A DNA stretch of 14,525 nucleotides. It comes from an uncultured Clostridia bacterium. GTDB taxonomy: Bacteria; Bacillota; Clostridia; Peptostreptococcales; Anaerovoracaceae. The notes below the pieces were generated by a model that saw nothing but the letters and a program-made list of their open reading frames with translations, was not told where the DNA came from and did no database searches. Below, in pieces: positions 6,909-14,499 of this stretch (the first letter of the stretch is position 1; each line of letters starts with the position of its first letter). The stretch lies in NCBI GenBank assembly GCA_934255435.1, contig CAKQNZ010000042.1, forward strand, positions 1-14,525. Reading direction: 5' to 3'. Both the position numbers and the translations under genes were made by a program.

Positions 6909-9380
6909 CTACATTTCTCTCAATACTGCATTGAGCTCTTTTTCAAGTGCTTCGAGCACCTTTTCATGAACTTTCGCAACATCTTCGTCTGTAAGTGTCC
7001 TGTTCCTGTCTCTGTATGTCAGTGCGAAAGCAACGCTCTTCTTTCCTTCGCCTGTCTGTTTGCCCTTATACACGTCGAACAGTCTGACATCTTCAAGTAT
7101 GCTGCCGCCATTTGCTCTGATGAGAGCTTCTATCCTGCCTACTTCCATGTTCTCATCAACAAGAAGCGCTATATCTCTTGATGTCGAAGGATATTTAGGA
7201 AGTGGTGTATAGACGATCTCTGTATCCGCATGTCTCATTATGCCGTCGAACATCAGCTCACAGCAGTATATCCTGAGACCGTCCATGCAGTAATTTTCAG
7301 CAACATCCGGATGTATCTCTCCCATGATGCCCAGCTCTTCCTGCTGTCCGTCATGGAATACTGCTTCAGGTTTAGGGTTCACAATGATACGTGCGCATCT
7401 TCCCGGATGATATACTCCGTATTCAGACTCAGCGACAAACCCGATATCTCTGATACCCATTATCTTCAGAAGTTCTGTCACAACGCCCTTGAGGCTGTAG
7501 AAATCCTCGTCCTTGCCGTACATGCCTATGCAGAGGGAATACTGCTCATCCGGCAGTTTGTCGTCTCCCAGCATGCTGGCCATGAATGTATTACCTATCT
7601 CGAATGCTCTCACTGATTCTGCATTCCTTGAATAGTTTCTTGCCAGCACATCCATCATGTTTGGCGTCAGTATAGTTCTCATGACCGAGTTTTCTTCTCC
7701 AAGAGGGTTGATGATCTTTACGAAGGCTCTTTCCCATGAATCTTCATCTATCCTGACATTGTCAACACCCTTAGGGCTTACGAATGAATATGTCTGTATC
7801 TCGTTGAGCCCCATACTGCAGAGAGATTCTCTCGCAAGATTTCTCAGAGCTCTTTCAGCCGGTATGCCTGCTTCTGTATTGCCCTTAGGGAGCGTTACAG
7901 GGAGCTTGTCATATCCGAACATCCTGGCAACTTCTTCGATATAGTCTTCCTCCTCCAGCAGATCCTGTCTGATGGTAGGCGGCGTCACTGTGATGATGTT
8001 GCCGCTTCCGCCAGTCTTTATCTCAAGGCTCTCAAATATATCGGTCATTTCTTCTCTTGAAAGATCTATTCCCAGAACTTTGTTTATCCTGTCGACTCTC
8101 ACATCTATCGTCTTTGCTGTTTCCGGTGACGGATATACATCGACGCTTCCTTTGCATACCTTGCCGGCTCCGATCAGCTCGATGAGTCTGCATACTCTGT
8201 CTGCAGCTGCTTCACAGAGGTTAGGGTCTATACCCTTTTCAAATCTCGATGACGCTTCTGTCCTCAGTGTCAGTTTCTTTGATGTCGATCTGACGCTGTC
8301 TCCGCTGAAGTTGGCGGATTCAACTATTATAGTCTTCGTATCCTGCTCTATTTCGGAATTCAGACCGCCCATAACACCTGCGATGGCTATGCCTCTCTCA
8401 GCGTCTTTGATCAGGAGCATGTCTTTTGTAAGTGTTCTTTCATTTTCGTCGAGAGTAGTGAAAGTTTCACCTTCCTGTGCGTTTTCTACGATTATCCTGC
8501 CGCCTTTCACCTGGTTGACGTCAAAAGCATGTATAGGCTGACCGTATTCCAGCATAACGAAATTTGTTATATCGACGATATTGTTTATCGGTCTCATGCC
8601 TGCGTACATGAGTCTTTTCTGCAGCCACCAAGGTGACTGTTTGACTTTGACGTCAGTAACGACTCTCGCTACATATCTTTTACAGCTTTCAGGATTTTTT
8701 ATTTCAACTGAAACGTAGTCGCTGCTTTCTCCGCTGCCGTTCTCATTCTGTATCTGAGTATCCGGATAACAGAAAGGCTTCCTGAATGTAGCTGATGCTT
8801 CTCTTGCCATACCTACCATAGCCAGACAGTCAGGTCTGTTAGGCGTTATCTCAAAATCGACTACTGACTGCTTGAGTCCCAAGGCTTCTGCAAAGTCCTG
8901 ACCTAAAGGATATTCATCTTCAAGTATCCATATACCGTCTTTGTGTACTACAGGTACAACTTTGTCTTCGAAACCGAGTTCACTGGCAGAACAGAGCATG
9001 CCGAAGGACTCGACGCCTCTGAGCTTGCCTTTTGTGATCTTTACTCCGCCTTCCTGTTTAGGCTGTCCGTGGAGCGGACCCGGTATCCTGCTCTTGTGTT
9101 TTGCAACAGGCACATATGCACCTTCGAACACATTCGGTGCGCCTGTCACTATCTGAAGCAGTTCGTCTTCTCCGACATTGACTCTGCATATAACGAGTTT
9201 ATCGGCATCCGGATGCTTTTCTATCTTTTCTATCCTGCCTACTACAACATTTTCCATTTCTTCGCAGAAATGTTCACAGGTTTCAAGATTTGAACCCGAC
9301 ATGATCATCCTGTCGCAGAATTCTTCATCTGAAACCTCCAGATCTATATAATCTTTCAGCCATTCTACTGGAACTAACAT
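6909..9380 (-). CDS. pheT: Phenylalanyl-tRNA synthetase beta subunit
   Basis: The beta chain (823 residues) of the alpha2-beta2 PheRS, which charges tRNA-Phe. Domains appear in the bacterial order. An EMAP/OB-type tRNA-binding domain lies at about 40-150 (VVGRIEKIEKHPDADKLVIC). The B3/B4 editing region, which hydrolyses mischarged Tyr-tRNA-Phe, lies at about 210-390. A B5 domain follows at about 410-480 (VTPPTIRQDLLEEEDYIEEV). A catalytically inactive synthetase-like core comes next, and an FDX-ACB anticodon-binding domain closes the protein (about 727-822, from YPSTSRDIALLVDE). Length is normal for bacteria. The ATG lies 14 nt after pheS. AGGAGG is 10 nt upstream, slightly long spacing, and overlaps the pheS stop. 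Confidence 0.98.
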   Translation of the reverse strand: MLVPVEWLKDYIDLEVSDEEFCDRMIMSGSNLETCEHFCEEMENVVVGRIEKIEKHPDADKLVICRVNVGEDELLQIVTGAPNVFEGAYVPVAKHKSRIPGPLHGQPKQEGGVKITKGKLRGVESFGMLCSASELGFEDKVVPVVHKDGIWILEDEYPLGQDFAEALGLKQSVVDFEITPNRPDCLAMVGMAREASATFRKPFCYPDTQIQNENGSGESSDYVSVEIKNPESCKRYVARVVTDVKVKQSPWWLQKRLMYAGMRPINNIVDITNFVMLEYGQPIHAFDVNQVKGGRIIVENAQEGETFTTLDENERTLTKDMLLIKDAERGIAIAGVMGGLNSEIEQDTKTIIVESANFSGDSVRSTSKKLTLRTEASSRFEKGIDPNLCEAAADRVCRLIELIGAGKVCKGSVDVYPSPETAKTIDVRVDRINKVLGIDLSREEMTDIFESLEIKTGGSGNIITVTPPTIRQDLLEEEDYIEEVARMFGYDKLPVTLPKGNTEAGIPAERALRNLARESLCSMGLNEIQTYSFVSPKGVDNVRIDEDSWERAFVKIINPLGEENSVMRTILTPNMMDVLARNYSRNAESVRAFEIGNTFMASMLGDDKLPDEQYSLCIGMYGKDEDFYSLKGVVTELLKIMGIRDIGFVAESEYGVYHPGRCARIIVNPKPEAVFHDGQQEELGIMGEIHPDVAENYCMDGLRIYCCELMFDGIMRHADTEIVYTPLPKYPSTSRDIALLVDENMEVGRIEALIRANGGSILEDVRLFDVYKGKQTGEGKKSVAFALTYRDRNRTLTDEDVAKVHEKVLEALEKELNAVLREM

Positions 9381-9394
9381 CTATTTTCTTCCTC

Positions 9395-10417
9395 CTATTT
9401 GAACTGGTTAATGAAACGCATATCATTTTCGTAGAACAATCTGATATCATCTACGCCGTACTTGAGCATCGCAACTCTCTCAACACCCATGCCGAATGCA
9501 AATCCTGTAAATTTCTCTGTGTCGATATTGCCGACCTTCAGGACATGCGGATGTACCATGCCGCATCCGAGGATCTCTATCCATCCGCTGCCTTTGCATA
9601 CTCTGCAGCCTTTGCCGCCACACTTGAAGCACGATACATCCATCTCGGCGCTCGGTTCTGTGAACGGGAAGTGATGTGGTCTGAATTTTGTCTTTGTTGC
9701 TGTACCGAAAAGCTGTTTTGCAAAGCTGTCCAGAGTACCCTTCAGATCTGCCATGGTGATCCCTTCGTCCACCACAAGACCCTCTATCTGATGGAACATC
9801 GGTGAATGTGTAGCATCAGGAGTATCACATCTGAAACATCTTCCCGGTGATATCACTTTTATCGGAGGTTCCTGCTTCATCAGTGTTCTTACCTGTACAG
9901 GTGATGTCTGCGTTCTGAGCAGGATGTCGTTGCTGATGTAGAATGTATCCGTCATATCTCTTGCCGGATGGTTCGGTCCTGCATTGAGTGCATCGAAGTT
10001 ATTGAATACTGTTTCTACTTCAGGTCCCTCAACTATTGAAAAGCCCATGTTCATAAACACTTTTGAGATCTCGTCCATAGTTATAGTAAGCGGATGTTTC
10101 ACGCCCACATTGGCATCACGTCCCGGTTCAGTGACGTCTATCTTTTCCAGTTTGAACCTGGCTTCCTTTGCAGCCTCTTTGACTTCGCTGAATTTTGTTT
10201 CCAGCAGAGTCTCTATCTCGGCTCTTACTTTGTTAGCCATCTGTCCTGTAGTCTTTCTTTCTTCCGGCGACAGCTTGCCCATACCTCTCAATATCTCGGT
10301 AAGCTGTCCTTTTTTGCCTAACAGTTTTATTCTGATCTCATCTGTCTGCGCCATCGTCTCAGCTTTGCGAAGCTGCTCTCTGGCCTGTTCCAAAATTTTG
10401 TTTAACTGAGCTTGCAT
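9395..10417 (-). CDS. pheS: Phenylalanyl-tRNA synthetase alpha subunit
   Basis: The catalytic alpha chain of PheRS, a class II synthetase. An N-terminal coiled coil (about 1-85) contacts tRNA. The class II core carries HSPMFHQIEGLVVD (about 205), FPFTEPSAEMDV (about 250) and motif 3 GFAFGMGVERVAMLKYGVDD (from about 305). Cys263, 266, 271 and 274 form a CXXC-X4-CXXC cluster between the FTEP motif and WIEILGCGMVHPH that could bind zinc; I recall similar clusters in other Bacillota PheS. The frame extends to a GTG at 10432, but that GTG runs into the GAGAGG that serves as ribosome site for the ATG at 10417 (spacing 7 nt). I use the ATG, which gives 340 residues, about the usual length. It starts 4 nt after the rRNA methyltransferase gene and pairs with pheT. 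Confidence 0.97.
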   Translation of the reverse strand: MQAQLNKILEQAREQLRKAETMAQTDEIRIKLLGKKGQLTEILRGMGKLSPEERKTTGQMANKVRAEIETLLETKFSEVKEAAKEARFKLEKIDVTEPGRDANVGVKHPLTITMDEISKVFMNMGFSIVEGPEVETVFNNFDALNAGPNHPARDMTDTFYISNDILLRTQTSPVQVRTLMKQEPPIKVISPGRCFRCDTPDATHSPMFHQIEGLVVDEGITMADLKGTLDSFAKQLFGTATKTKFRPHHFPFTEPSAEMDVSCFKCGGKGCRVCKGSGWIEILGCGMVHPHVLKVGNIDTEKFTGFAFGMGVERVAMLKYGVDDIRLFYENDMRFINQFK

Positions 10418-10421
10418 TTTT

Positions 10422-11210
10422 TTACCTCTCACATTGTGTTTTATTATGTGACTGATACATTAGTATGCCGGCCGCCACCGCCGCATTCAGGGATTCTATG
10501 GATCCCTCCATAGGTATCCTGACTTTTATATCAGAAGCTTCGAGAAAGCCTCTGCTGACGCCCTGTCCTTCATTGCCTATGACAAGAGCTGTATTTTCAC
10601 TGATATCAACGCTGCTGTACAGTATATCCGTATCCAGGTCTGTGGAAACTATCTTCCGTCCGGAGAGCCTTATGCTTTTTATGGCTTCTTCACAGTCTGC
10701 CGCATAAAAAAGTCTGCTCCTGAAAAGCGAACCGGCTGCCGCTCTCACGACCTTCGGAGAATATACATCTGCCGTGCCGCTCATAACTATGACGGCTTCA
10801 TAACCTGCAGCCTCTGCTGTCCTTATCACCGTGCCGACATTGCCGGGATCCTGCAGTCTGTCAAGCACCAGCACATTGCCGCTGCTGTCCTCCATCTGCT
10901 CTGTAAGTCTGGCGACAGGATATATGTTTTTGTCAGCCACAGCTATGATTCCCTGCGAGTTTTCAGTAGATGAAAGTTTCTGGAAGAGCTCACGATCCAC
11001 GGAAGAAACAAGACTGTCCGGGAATGATACGGAATCTGTTCTGTCTTCTCTGACGAATATCCTTCGTATGTTGATCCCCTGACTGACTGCATCCTCTACC
11101 GGCTTGATCCCTTCTATCAGATATTCTCCTGTTTCGTCACGATATTTCTTTCTTGTAAGTCTGTGTGCCGCCTTGTAAAGCGGGTTGTCCTTTGATGTTA
11201 TCGTTTTCAT
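10422..11210 (-). CDS. ysgA: TrmH/SpoU family rRNA 2'-O-methyltransferase (YsgA/RlmP-like)
   Basis: A 262-residue SPOUT-class RNA methyltransferase. An N-terminal substrate-binding domain (about 1-100, with GEYLIEGIKPVEDAV) precedes the trefoil-knot catalytic domain. That domain has motif 1 RLQDPGNVGTVIRTAEAAGY (118-137), motif 2 IGNEGQGVS (211-219) and motif 3 IPMEGSIESLNAAVAAGI (232-249). The family transfers methyl from S-adenosylmethionine to a ribose 2'-OH. Its place just ahead of pheS matches Bacillus subtilis ysgA, whose product (RlmP) methylates G2553 in the 23S rRNA A-loop. The same target here is inference from position and family. The ATG has CAGGAAAA upstream. This is the first gene of the operon after the ftsZ terminator. 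The stop TAA lies inside the pheS ribosome-site region. Confidence 0.93.
   Translation of the reverse strand: MKTITSKDNPLYKAAHRLTRKKYRDETGEYLIEGIKPVEDAVSQGINIRRIFVREDRTDSVSFPDSLVSSVDRELFQKLSSTENSQGIIAVADKNIYPVARLTEQMEDSSGNVLVLDRLQDPGNVGTVIRTAEAAGYEAVIVMSGTADVYSPKVVRAAAGSLFRSRLFYAADCEEAIKSIRLSGRKIVSTDLDTDILYSSVDISENTALVIGNEGQGVSRGFLEASDIKVRIPMEGSIESLNAAVAAGILMYQSHNKTQCER
10425..10430 (-). promoter_or_regulatory. Ribosome binding site GAGAGG that decides the pheS start
   Basis: On the minus strand GAGAGG (10430-10425) is followed by TAAAAAA and then the ATG at 10417. It encodes the last Glu-Arg of the upstream methyltransferase, whose TAA comes next. The alternative in-frame GTG at 10432 ends in the first base of this site and has no good site of its own. 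Confidence 0.6.
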
Positions 11211-11240
11211 ATCGTTTTCCTGTTTCTACCATACTGTAAA

Positions 11241-11278
11241 ATCGGAAAATAGCCGGTTTTGTTTTAAAACCGGCTATT
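11241..11278 (-). terminator. Intrinsic terminator downstream of ftsZ
   Basis: Arms at 11278-11266 and 11260-11248 form a perfect 13-bp stem (AATAGCCGGTTTT with its complement) around a 5-nt loop. On the minus strand the stem is followed by TTCCGATTTT, an interrupted T-run. The plus-strand side has no T-run, so the polarity fits ftsZ. The stem begins 18 nt past the ftsZ stop. Only about 30 nt separate its end from the ysgA start, so the next operon's promoter either overlaps it or some readthrough occurs. I found no convincing promoter in the 86-bp gap. Confidence 0.75.
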
Positions 11279-11296
11279 GGAATCAGCATGTTTATC

Positions 11297-12409
11297 TTAT
11301 CTCTGTAAGAATGTCGGAATATCGATCCTCGATGCCGAGAATTTGTGTGAACTTTCTTCCGGCTTGTCCGATGCCGTATCCTGCGGCTCTGCCATGTCAG
11401 CATCTGTCTTGTCACTGCCAGGTATCACTGAACTTTCGAATACATCTGCACCGCTTGGACGTTCGAATCCTGCTGCTATGACTGTAACAGTTATCTCATC
11501 CTGCATATCTTCCTTGATGGATGCACCGAGGATTATGATAGCGTTCTCGTCTGCCTCTTCGTCGATCTGTGTAGCCACCTTGTCCACATCGAACATAGTA
11601 AGGTCTCTTCCGCCTGTGATATTGATGAGTACAGCTCTCGCACCTGAGATCTTTGTCTCCAGAAGCGGACTGTTGACAGCATCTCTGACAGCGTCTTCGA
11701 TCCTTGTCTCGCCCTTGCCTCTGCCGACACCCATATGTACGACGCCTCTGTCCTTCATGATGGTAGTGACGTCTGCAAAATCGAGATTGATGAGAGCGTC
11801 GTCGACTATTATATCGGAGATGCCCTGTACGCCCTGTTTGAGGACTTCGTCGGCCATTTCGAACGCCTCAAGAAGCGATGTCTGCTCTTCTACTGTCTCG
11901 AGGAGTTTGTCGTTAGGAACTATAACGAGTGAATCGACATATTTCTTGAGGAACTTTATTCCCAGTTCAGCATGTTCACTTCTCTTCCTGCCTTCGAATC
12001 TGAAAGGCTTTGTTACTACACCTACTGTCAGTATACCCATGTCCTTGGCAGTCTTGGCGATGATAGGTGCAGCACCTGTGCCTGTACCGCCGCCCATACC
12101 GCATGTAACGAATACCATGTCTGAGCCAGTAACGAATTTTTCAAGATCTTCCAGATTTTCTTCTGCAGATTTCTGTCCAACTTCCGGATTGCCTCCGGCT
12201 CCGAGACCCTTTGTAAGTTTTTCTCCAATCTGGAGTCTGGTCTCAGCCTTGCTCTTGTCCAGTGCCTGCTTGTCTGTATTAACTGCTATGAAAGTAACAC
12301 CTTTCATACCGCTTTCTATCATTCTATTAACTGCGTTACATCCGCCGCCGCCAACACCTATGACTTTTATTTCCTGCAGCGTAGAGTCATTTATCTCAAA
12401 TTGTAACAT
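11297..12409 (-). CDS. ftsZ: Cell division protein FtsZ
   Basis: FtsZ is the bacterial tubulin homologue that polymerises with GTP into the division ring. The GTP-binding N domain begins with [18 protein letters not shown] (14-31). The tubulin signature GGGTGTG is at 106-112, in [13 protein letters not shown]. The T7 catalytic loop NLDFAD (208-213) keeps both aspartates needed for GTP hydrolysis at the subunit interface. A variable acidic linker (about 320-355) leads to the conserved C-terminal peptide [10 protein letters not shown] (361-370), which docks membrane anchors and regulators. Length (370) is typical. The ATG follows GGGAGGT with 8-nt spacing. It lies 82 nt after divIB with a probable promoter between. 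No ftsA precedes it, so the membrane anchor must be encoded elsewhere (SepF in many Bacillota). Confidence 0.99.
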   Translation of the reverse strand: MLQFEINDSTLQEIKVIGVGGGGCNAVNRMIESGMKGVTFIAVNTDKQALDKSKAETRLQIGEKLTKGLGAGGNPEVGQKSAEENLEDLEKFVTGSDMVFVTCGMGGGTGTGAAPIIAKTAKDMGILTVGVVTKPFRFEGRKRSEHAELGIKFLKKYVDSLVIVPNDKLLETVEEQTSLLEAFEMADEVLKQGVQGISDIIVDDALINLDFADVTTIMKDRGVVHMGVGRGKGETRIEDAVRDAVNSPLLETKISGARAVLINITGGRDLTMFDVDKVATQIDEEADENAIIILGASIKEDMQDEITVTVIAAGFERPSGADVFESSVIPGSDKTDADMAEPQDTASDKPEESSHKFSASRIDIPTFLQR

Positions 12410-12460
12410 CCAGAAGTACCTCCCATGCTTATAATTAACTTATCATACGTTATAATTTGT

Positions 12461-12469
12461 ATTATAACA
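12461..12469 (-). promoter_or_regulatory. Extended -10 promoter ahead of ftsZ
   Basis: On the minus strand TGTTATAAT (12469-12461) has a perfect TATAAT box and the TG of an extended -10 element. The hexamer at the correct upstream distance (TGTACT) is a poor -35, which extended -10 promoters tolerate. Transcription would begin near 12454, giving a leader of about 45 nt. A second weaker box, TATGAT, occurs closer to the gene (about 12446-12441). The whole 82-bp gap is AT-rich, unlike its flanks, which fits a promoter. It would let ftsZ be expressed more strongly than divIB and murA. Confidence 0.55.
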
Positions 12470-12491
12470 TATAAATTCCAACGAGTACACA

Positions 12492-13241
12492 TTATTTTTC
12501 AGGTTCAAAGGAGCAATAATCATTGCTTCCTATACTCACTACCCCTCGGTCCTTTCCTTTCTGGTACAGATCGTATATCACGGACTTGAGGGTTTCTTTT
12601 TTAATGGCTTCCATGAAATTGCTGTACCGGCCCCGGCATCTTAGTTTACCGTATACACAGGCATTTATCATGCTGCCGTCCATATCTATGGTTTTGAAGT
12701 AAAGATCCCCGTCTTCGGCAGCTTTTATGAGCTTCATCACCTTGTTGTATGCAGAGTTTTCTTTTACTTTTACAATGTCTCCGGCTGACGCCTCCGTGAC
12801 TTTGACTCCCGATACAAGAGTTATGTTCCTGACCTTGCTGCTCACTTCGAGCACCATGCCACTGTTGTCTGTAATGACGTATTTGCTGCCCATTTTCAGC
12901 TGCGCTTTGCCACTGCGTTCTGTTACTATTATCTCGATCTTGTTCGGGAGTTTTCTCTTCACTTTCACGGATTCTATGTAAAGATTTTTTTTGATCTTTC
13001 TCTGTACCAGCCAGGGATGCGTGTCGAAAATATTGTCTCCGGTCTTTATCCCCGAAAGCTTGACAATAGCTTCGTCCGTGATCTCTTTATTGCCGCCTAC
13101 AGCTATGCCGTTCACATCGAAATGGTTTGTATGCAGCCCTGCATACAAACCTATAAGGACCGCTACTATGATGATGAACTTCAGTAGATATCTTTTTTTA
13201 TGTCTTTTTTTCTTTGTTGCAGTTCTTCTTTTCCTTCTCAT
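12492..13241 (-). CDS. divIB: Cell division protein DivIB/FtsQ
   Basis: A bitopic membrane protein of the divisome that links the ring to septal wall synthesis, normally in complex with DivIC/FtsB and FtsL. The cytoplasmic tail is short and very basic (residues 1-18, mostly Arg/Lys). One membrane helix follows (about 19-36), then an external POTRA domain (about 40-108, with NKEITDEAIVKLSGIKTGDN) and a beta domain. The start is uncertain. The frame reaches a GTG at 13259 with no ribosome site (255 residues). The ATG at 13241 has GGAGAG 10 nt upstream and GAGG 3 nt upstream, so I prefer it (249 residues). With that start it overlaps the murA end by 44 nt in the +1 frame. A perfect 13-bp inverted repeat lies in codons 30-39, just after the membrane helix. 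Confidence 0.93.
   Translation of the reverse strand: MRRKRRTATKKKRHKKRYLLKFIIIVAVLIGLYAGLHTNHFDVNGIAVGGNKEITDEAIVKLSGIKTGDNIFDTHPWLVQRKIKKNLYIESVKVKRKLPNKIEIIVTERSGKAQLKMGSKYVITDNSGMVLEVSSKVRNITLVSGVKVTEASAGDIVKVKENSAYNKVMKLIKAAEDGDLYFKTIDMDGSMINACVYGKLRCRGRYSNFMEAIKKETLKSVIYDLYQKGKDRGVVSIGSNDYCSFEPEK
13124..13151 (-). repeat. Perfect 13-bp inverted repeat (hairpin) inside divIB
   Basis: Bases 13124-13136 and 13139-13151 are exact reverse complements separated by 2 nt. In divIB mRNA they would form a 12-bp stem with a GGGC tetraloop, or 13 bp with a two-base turn. The stem falls on codons 30-39, at the junction of the membrane helix and the external domain. No T-run follows, so it is not a terminator. 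Confidence 0.8.
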
Positions 13242-14487
13242 ATTCCTCGATCTCTCCACCCAGCTTTTTTACTTTTAAGACAAGTCTGCTGTACCCTCTT
13301 CTGATATATCCTGTGTTCAGTATATCTGTTGTCCCTTCTGCCATCAGAGCTGCCGATACAAGCGCTGCACCGCCTCTGAGATCCTCAGCTTCAACGGTCG
13401 CTCCATGCAGCAGGCTGTTATCTTTTATTATAACTTCTTTTCGCAGGATTTCAATATCTGCGCCCATTTTTCTGAGCTGACCGGCATATCCCAGTCTGTT
13501 TTCGAAAATATTTTCTCTTATACGGCTGCCTTTGCCACATCCGGCAAGGAAGGCCACCATCTGGGGCTGCAGATCTGTAGGAAATCCAGGGAAAGGCGAT
13601 GTATCTATATCTGTGCATATCCCCGAAAACAAGCCCTGCCTGACTCTGACACCTCCGTCACAGAACATGACATCCACGCCTGCCTGCTGCAGTATGTCTG
13701 TCAGAATACCGAGATTTCTTTCCGGTACGTCTTCAAGGAATATATCCCCACCTGTGCCGAGAGCCATAAGGATATATGTGCCTGCTTCTATGCGGTCTTC
13801 GCTTATCCTGTATCTGATCCCTGTGAGCCTGTGCCGGCCTTCTATGCGTATGATCCCTGTCCCTGCACCTGTGACACGCCCTCCGCAGCAGTTGATATAT
13901 CCCTGCAGATCTGCTATCTCCGGCTCCCTGGCACTGTTCCTGATGGTAGTCACACCTTCTGCTCCAAGTGCAGCCATCATCAGGTTCTCTGTCGCACCTA
14001 CACTGGGATATGGCAGCATGATATCTGTACCTTTCAGGTCTGCCGCCTCTATATGTATCCTGCCGTCTTCGCTATGTATCACAGCTCCGAGCTTTCTGAG
14101 TCCCTCCAGGTGTATATCTATGGGACGGCTTCCTATCCTGCAGCCGCCAGGACTGGTTATCACAGCTTCTCCGTATCTTGCAGCTAATGCACCTGCCAAA
14201 AAGACACTGGATCTCATTTCTTTCATAAGCCCATCCGGTATACTGCAGTCCGATATGCCTGCAGCGTCCACTGAAATATCCGTGCCGTCACGACATATCC
14301 TGCATCCCAGTGCTTCGAGTATGCTGATCATACTGTCCACGTCAGATATCGCAGGACAGTTTTCTATTATGCTTTCTCCACCCGTAGCCACAGCAGCTGC
14401 AAGCACCGGAAGAACTGCATTCTTCGATCCGTCCGTCTTTATGCTTCCCGACAGTTTCCTGCCGCCTCTTACCTGATATCTTCCCAA
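13198..14487 (-). CDS. murA: UDP-N-acetylglucosamine 1-carboxyvinyltransferase
   Basis: MurA transfers enolpyruvate from phosphoenolpyruvate to UDP-GlcNAc, the first committed step of peptidoglycan synthesis, in the cytoplasm. With the TTG start at 14487 (429 residues) the protein begins MGRYQVRGGRKLSGS and places Lys22-Asn23 and Cys116 where E. coli MurA has Lys22-Asn23 and Cys115. The cysteine lies in PGGCRIGSRPID; this active-site residue is the fosfomycin target and is retained, so sensitivity would be expected. GFPTDLQPQ keeps the catalytic Asp. GGAGG lies 7 nt before the TTG. Longer starts (ATG at 14505, TTG at 14511) have no ribosome site. The lysine-rich tail after about residue 412 is extra and arises where the gene overlaps divIB. 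It sits in a division and wall cluster. Confidence 0.94.
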   Translation of the reverse strand: MGRYQVRGGRKLSGSIKTDGSKNAVLPVLAAAVATGGESIIENCPAISDVDSMISILEALGCRICRDGTDISVDAAGISDCSIPDGLMKEMRSSVFLAGALAARYGEAVITSPGGCRIGSRPIDIHLEGLRKLGAVIHSEDGRIHIEAADLKGTDIMLPYPSVGATENLMMAALGAEGVTTIRNSAREPEIADLQGYINCCGGRVTGAGTGIIRIEGRHRLTGIRYRISEDRIEAGTYILMALGTGGDIFLEDVPERNLGILTDILQQAGVDVMFCDGGVRVRQGLFSGICTDIDTSPFPGFPTDLQPQMVAFLAGCGKGSRIRENIFENRLGYAGQLRKMGADIEILRKEVIIKDNSLLHGATVEAEDLRGGAALVSAALMAEGTTDILNTGYIRRGYSRLVLKVKKLGGEIEEYEKEKKNCNKEKKT

Positions 14488-14494
14488 AAAAACA

Positions 14495-14499
14495 CCTCC
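14495..14499 (-). promoter_or_regulatory. Ribosome binding site GGAGG that decides the murA TTG start
   Basis: On the minus strand GGAGG (14499-14495) is followed by TGTTTTT and then TTG at 14487. Upstream start codons in frame (14505 and 14511) would translate through this site and lack one of their own. The protein from the TTG aligns with MurA N termini from its first residues. Confidence 0.7.

Noticed and set aside
11211..11296. Riboswitch or T-box leader before ysgA-pheST
   Set aside because: The gap is too short and contains only the ftsZ hairpin; no T-box specifier or antiterminator sequence is visible.
11277..12434. Long plus-strand reading frame of 385 codons opposite ftsZ
   Set aside because: It is the antisense shadow of ftsZ, whose motifs are unmistakable; its product is Ser/Pro/Leu-rich with no recognisable domain. 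The same holds for the other plus-strand frames, such as 13532-14476 opposite murA.
12461..12481. TTGGAA (12481-12476) as -35 box for the ftsZ promoter
   Set aside because: Only 9 nt separate it from TATAAT, too short for a standard promoter; the extended -10 reading is better.
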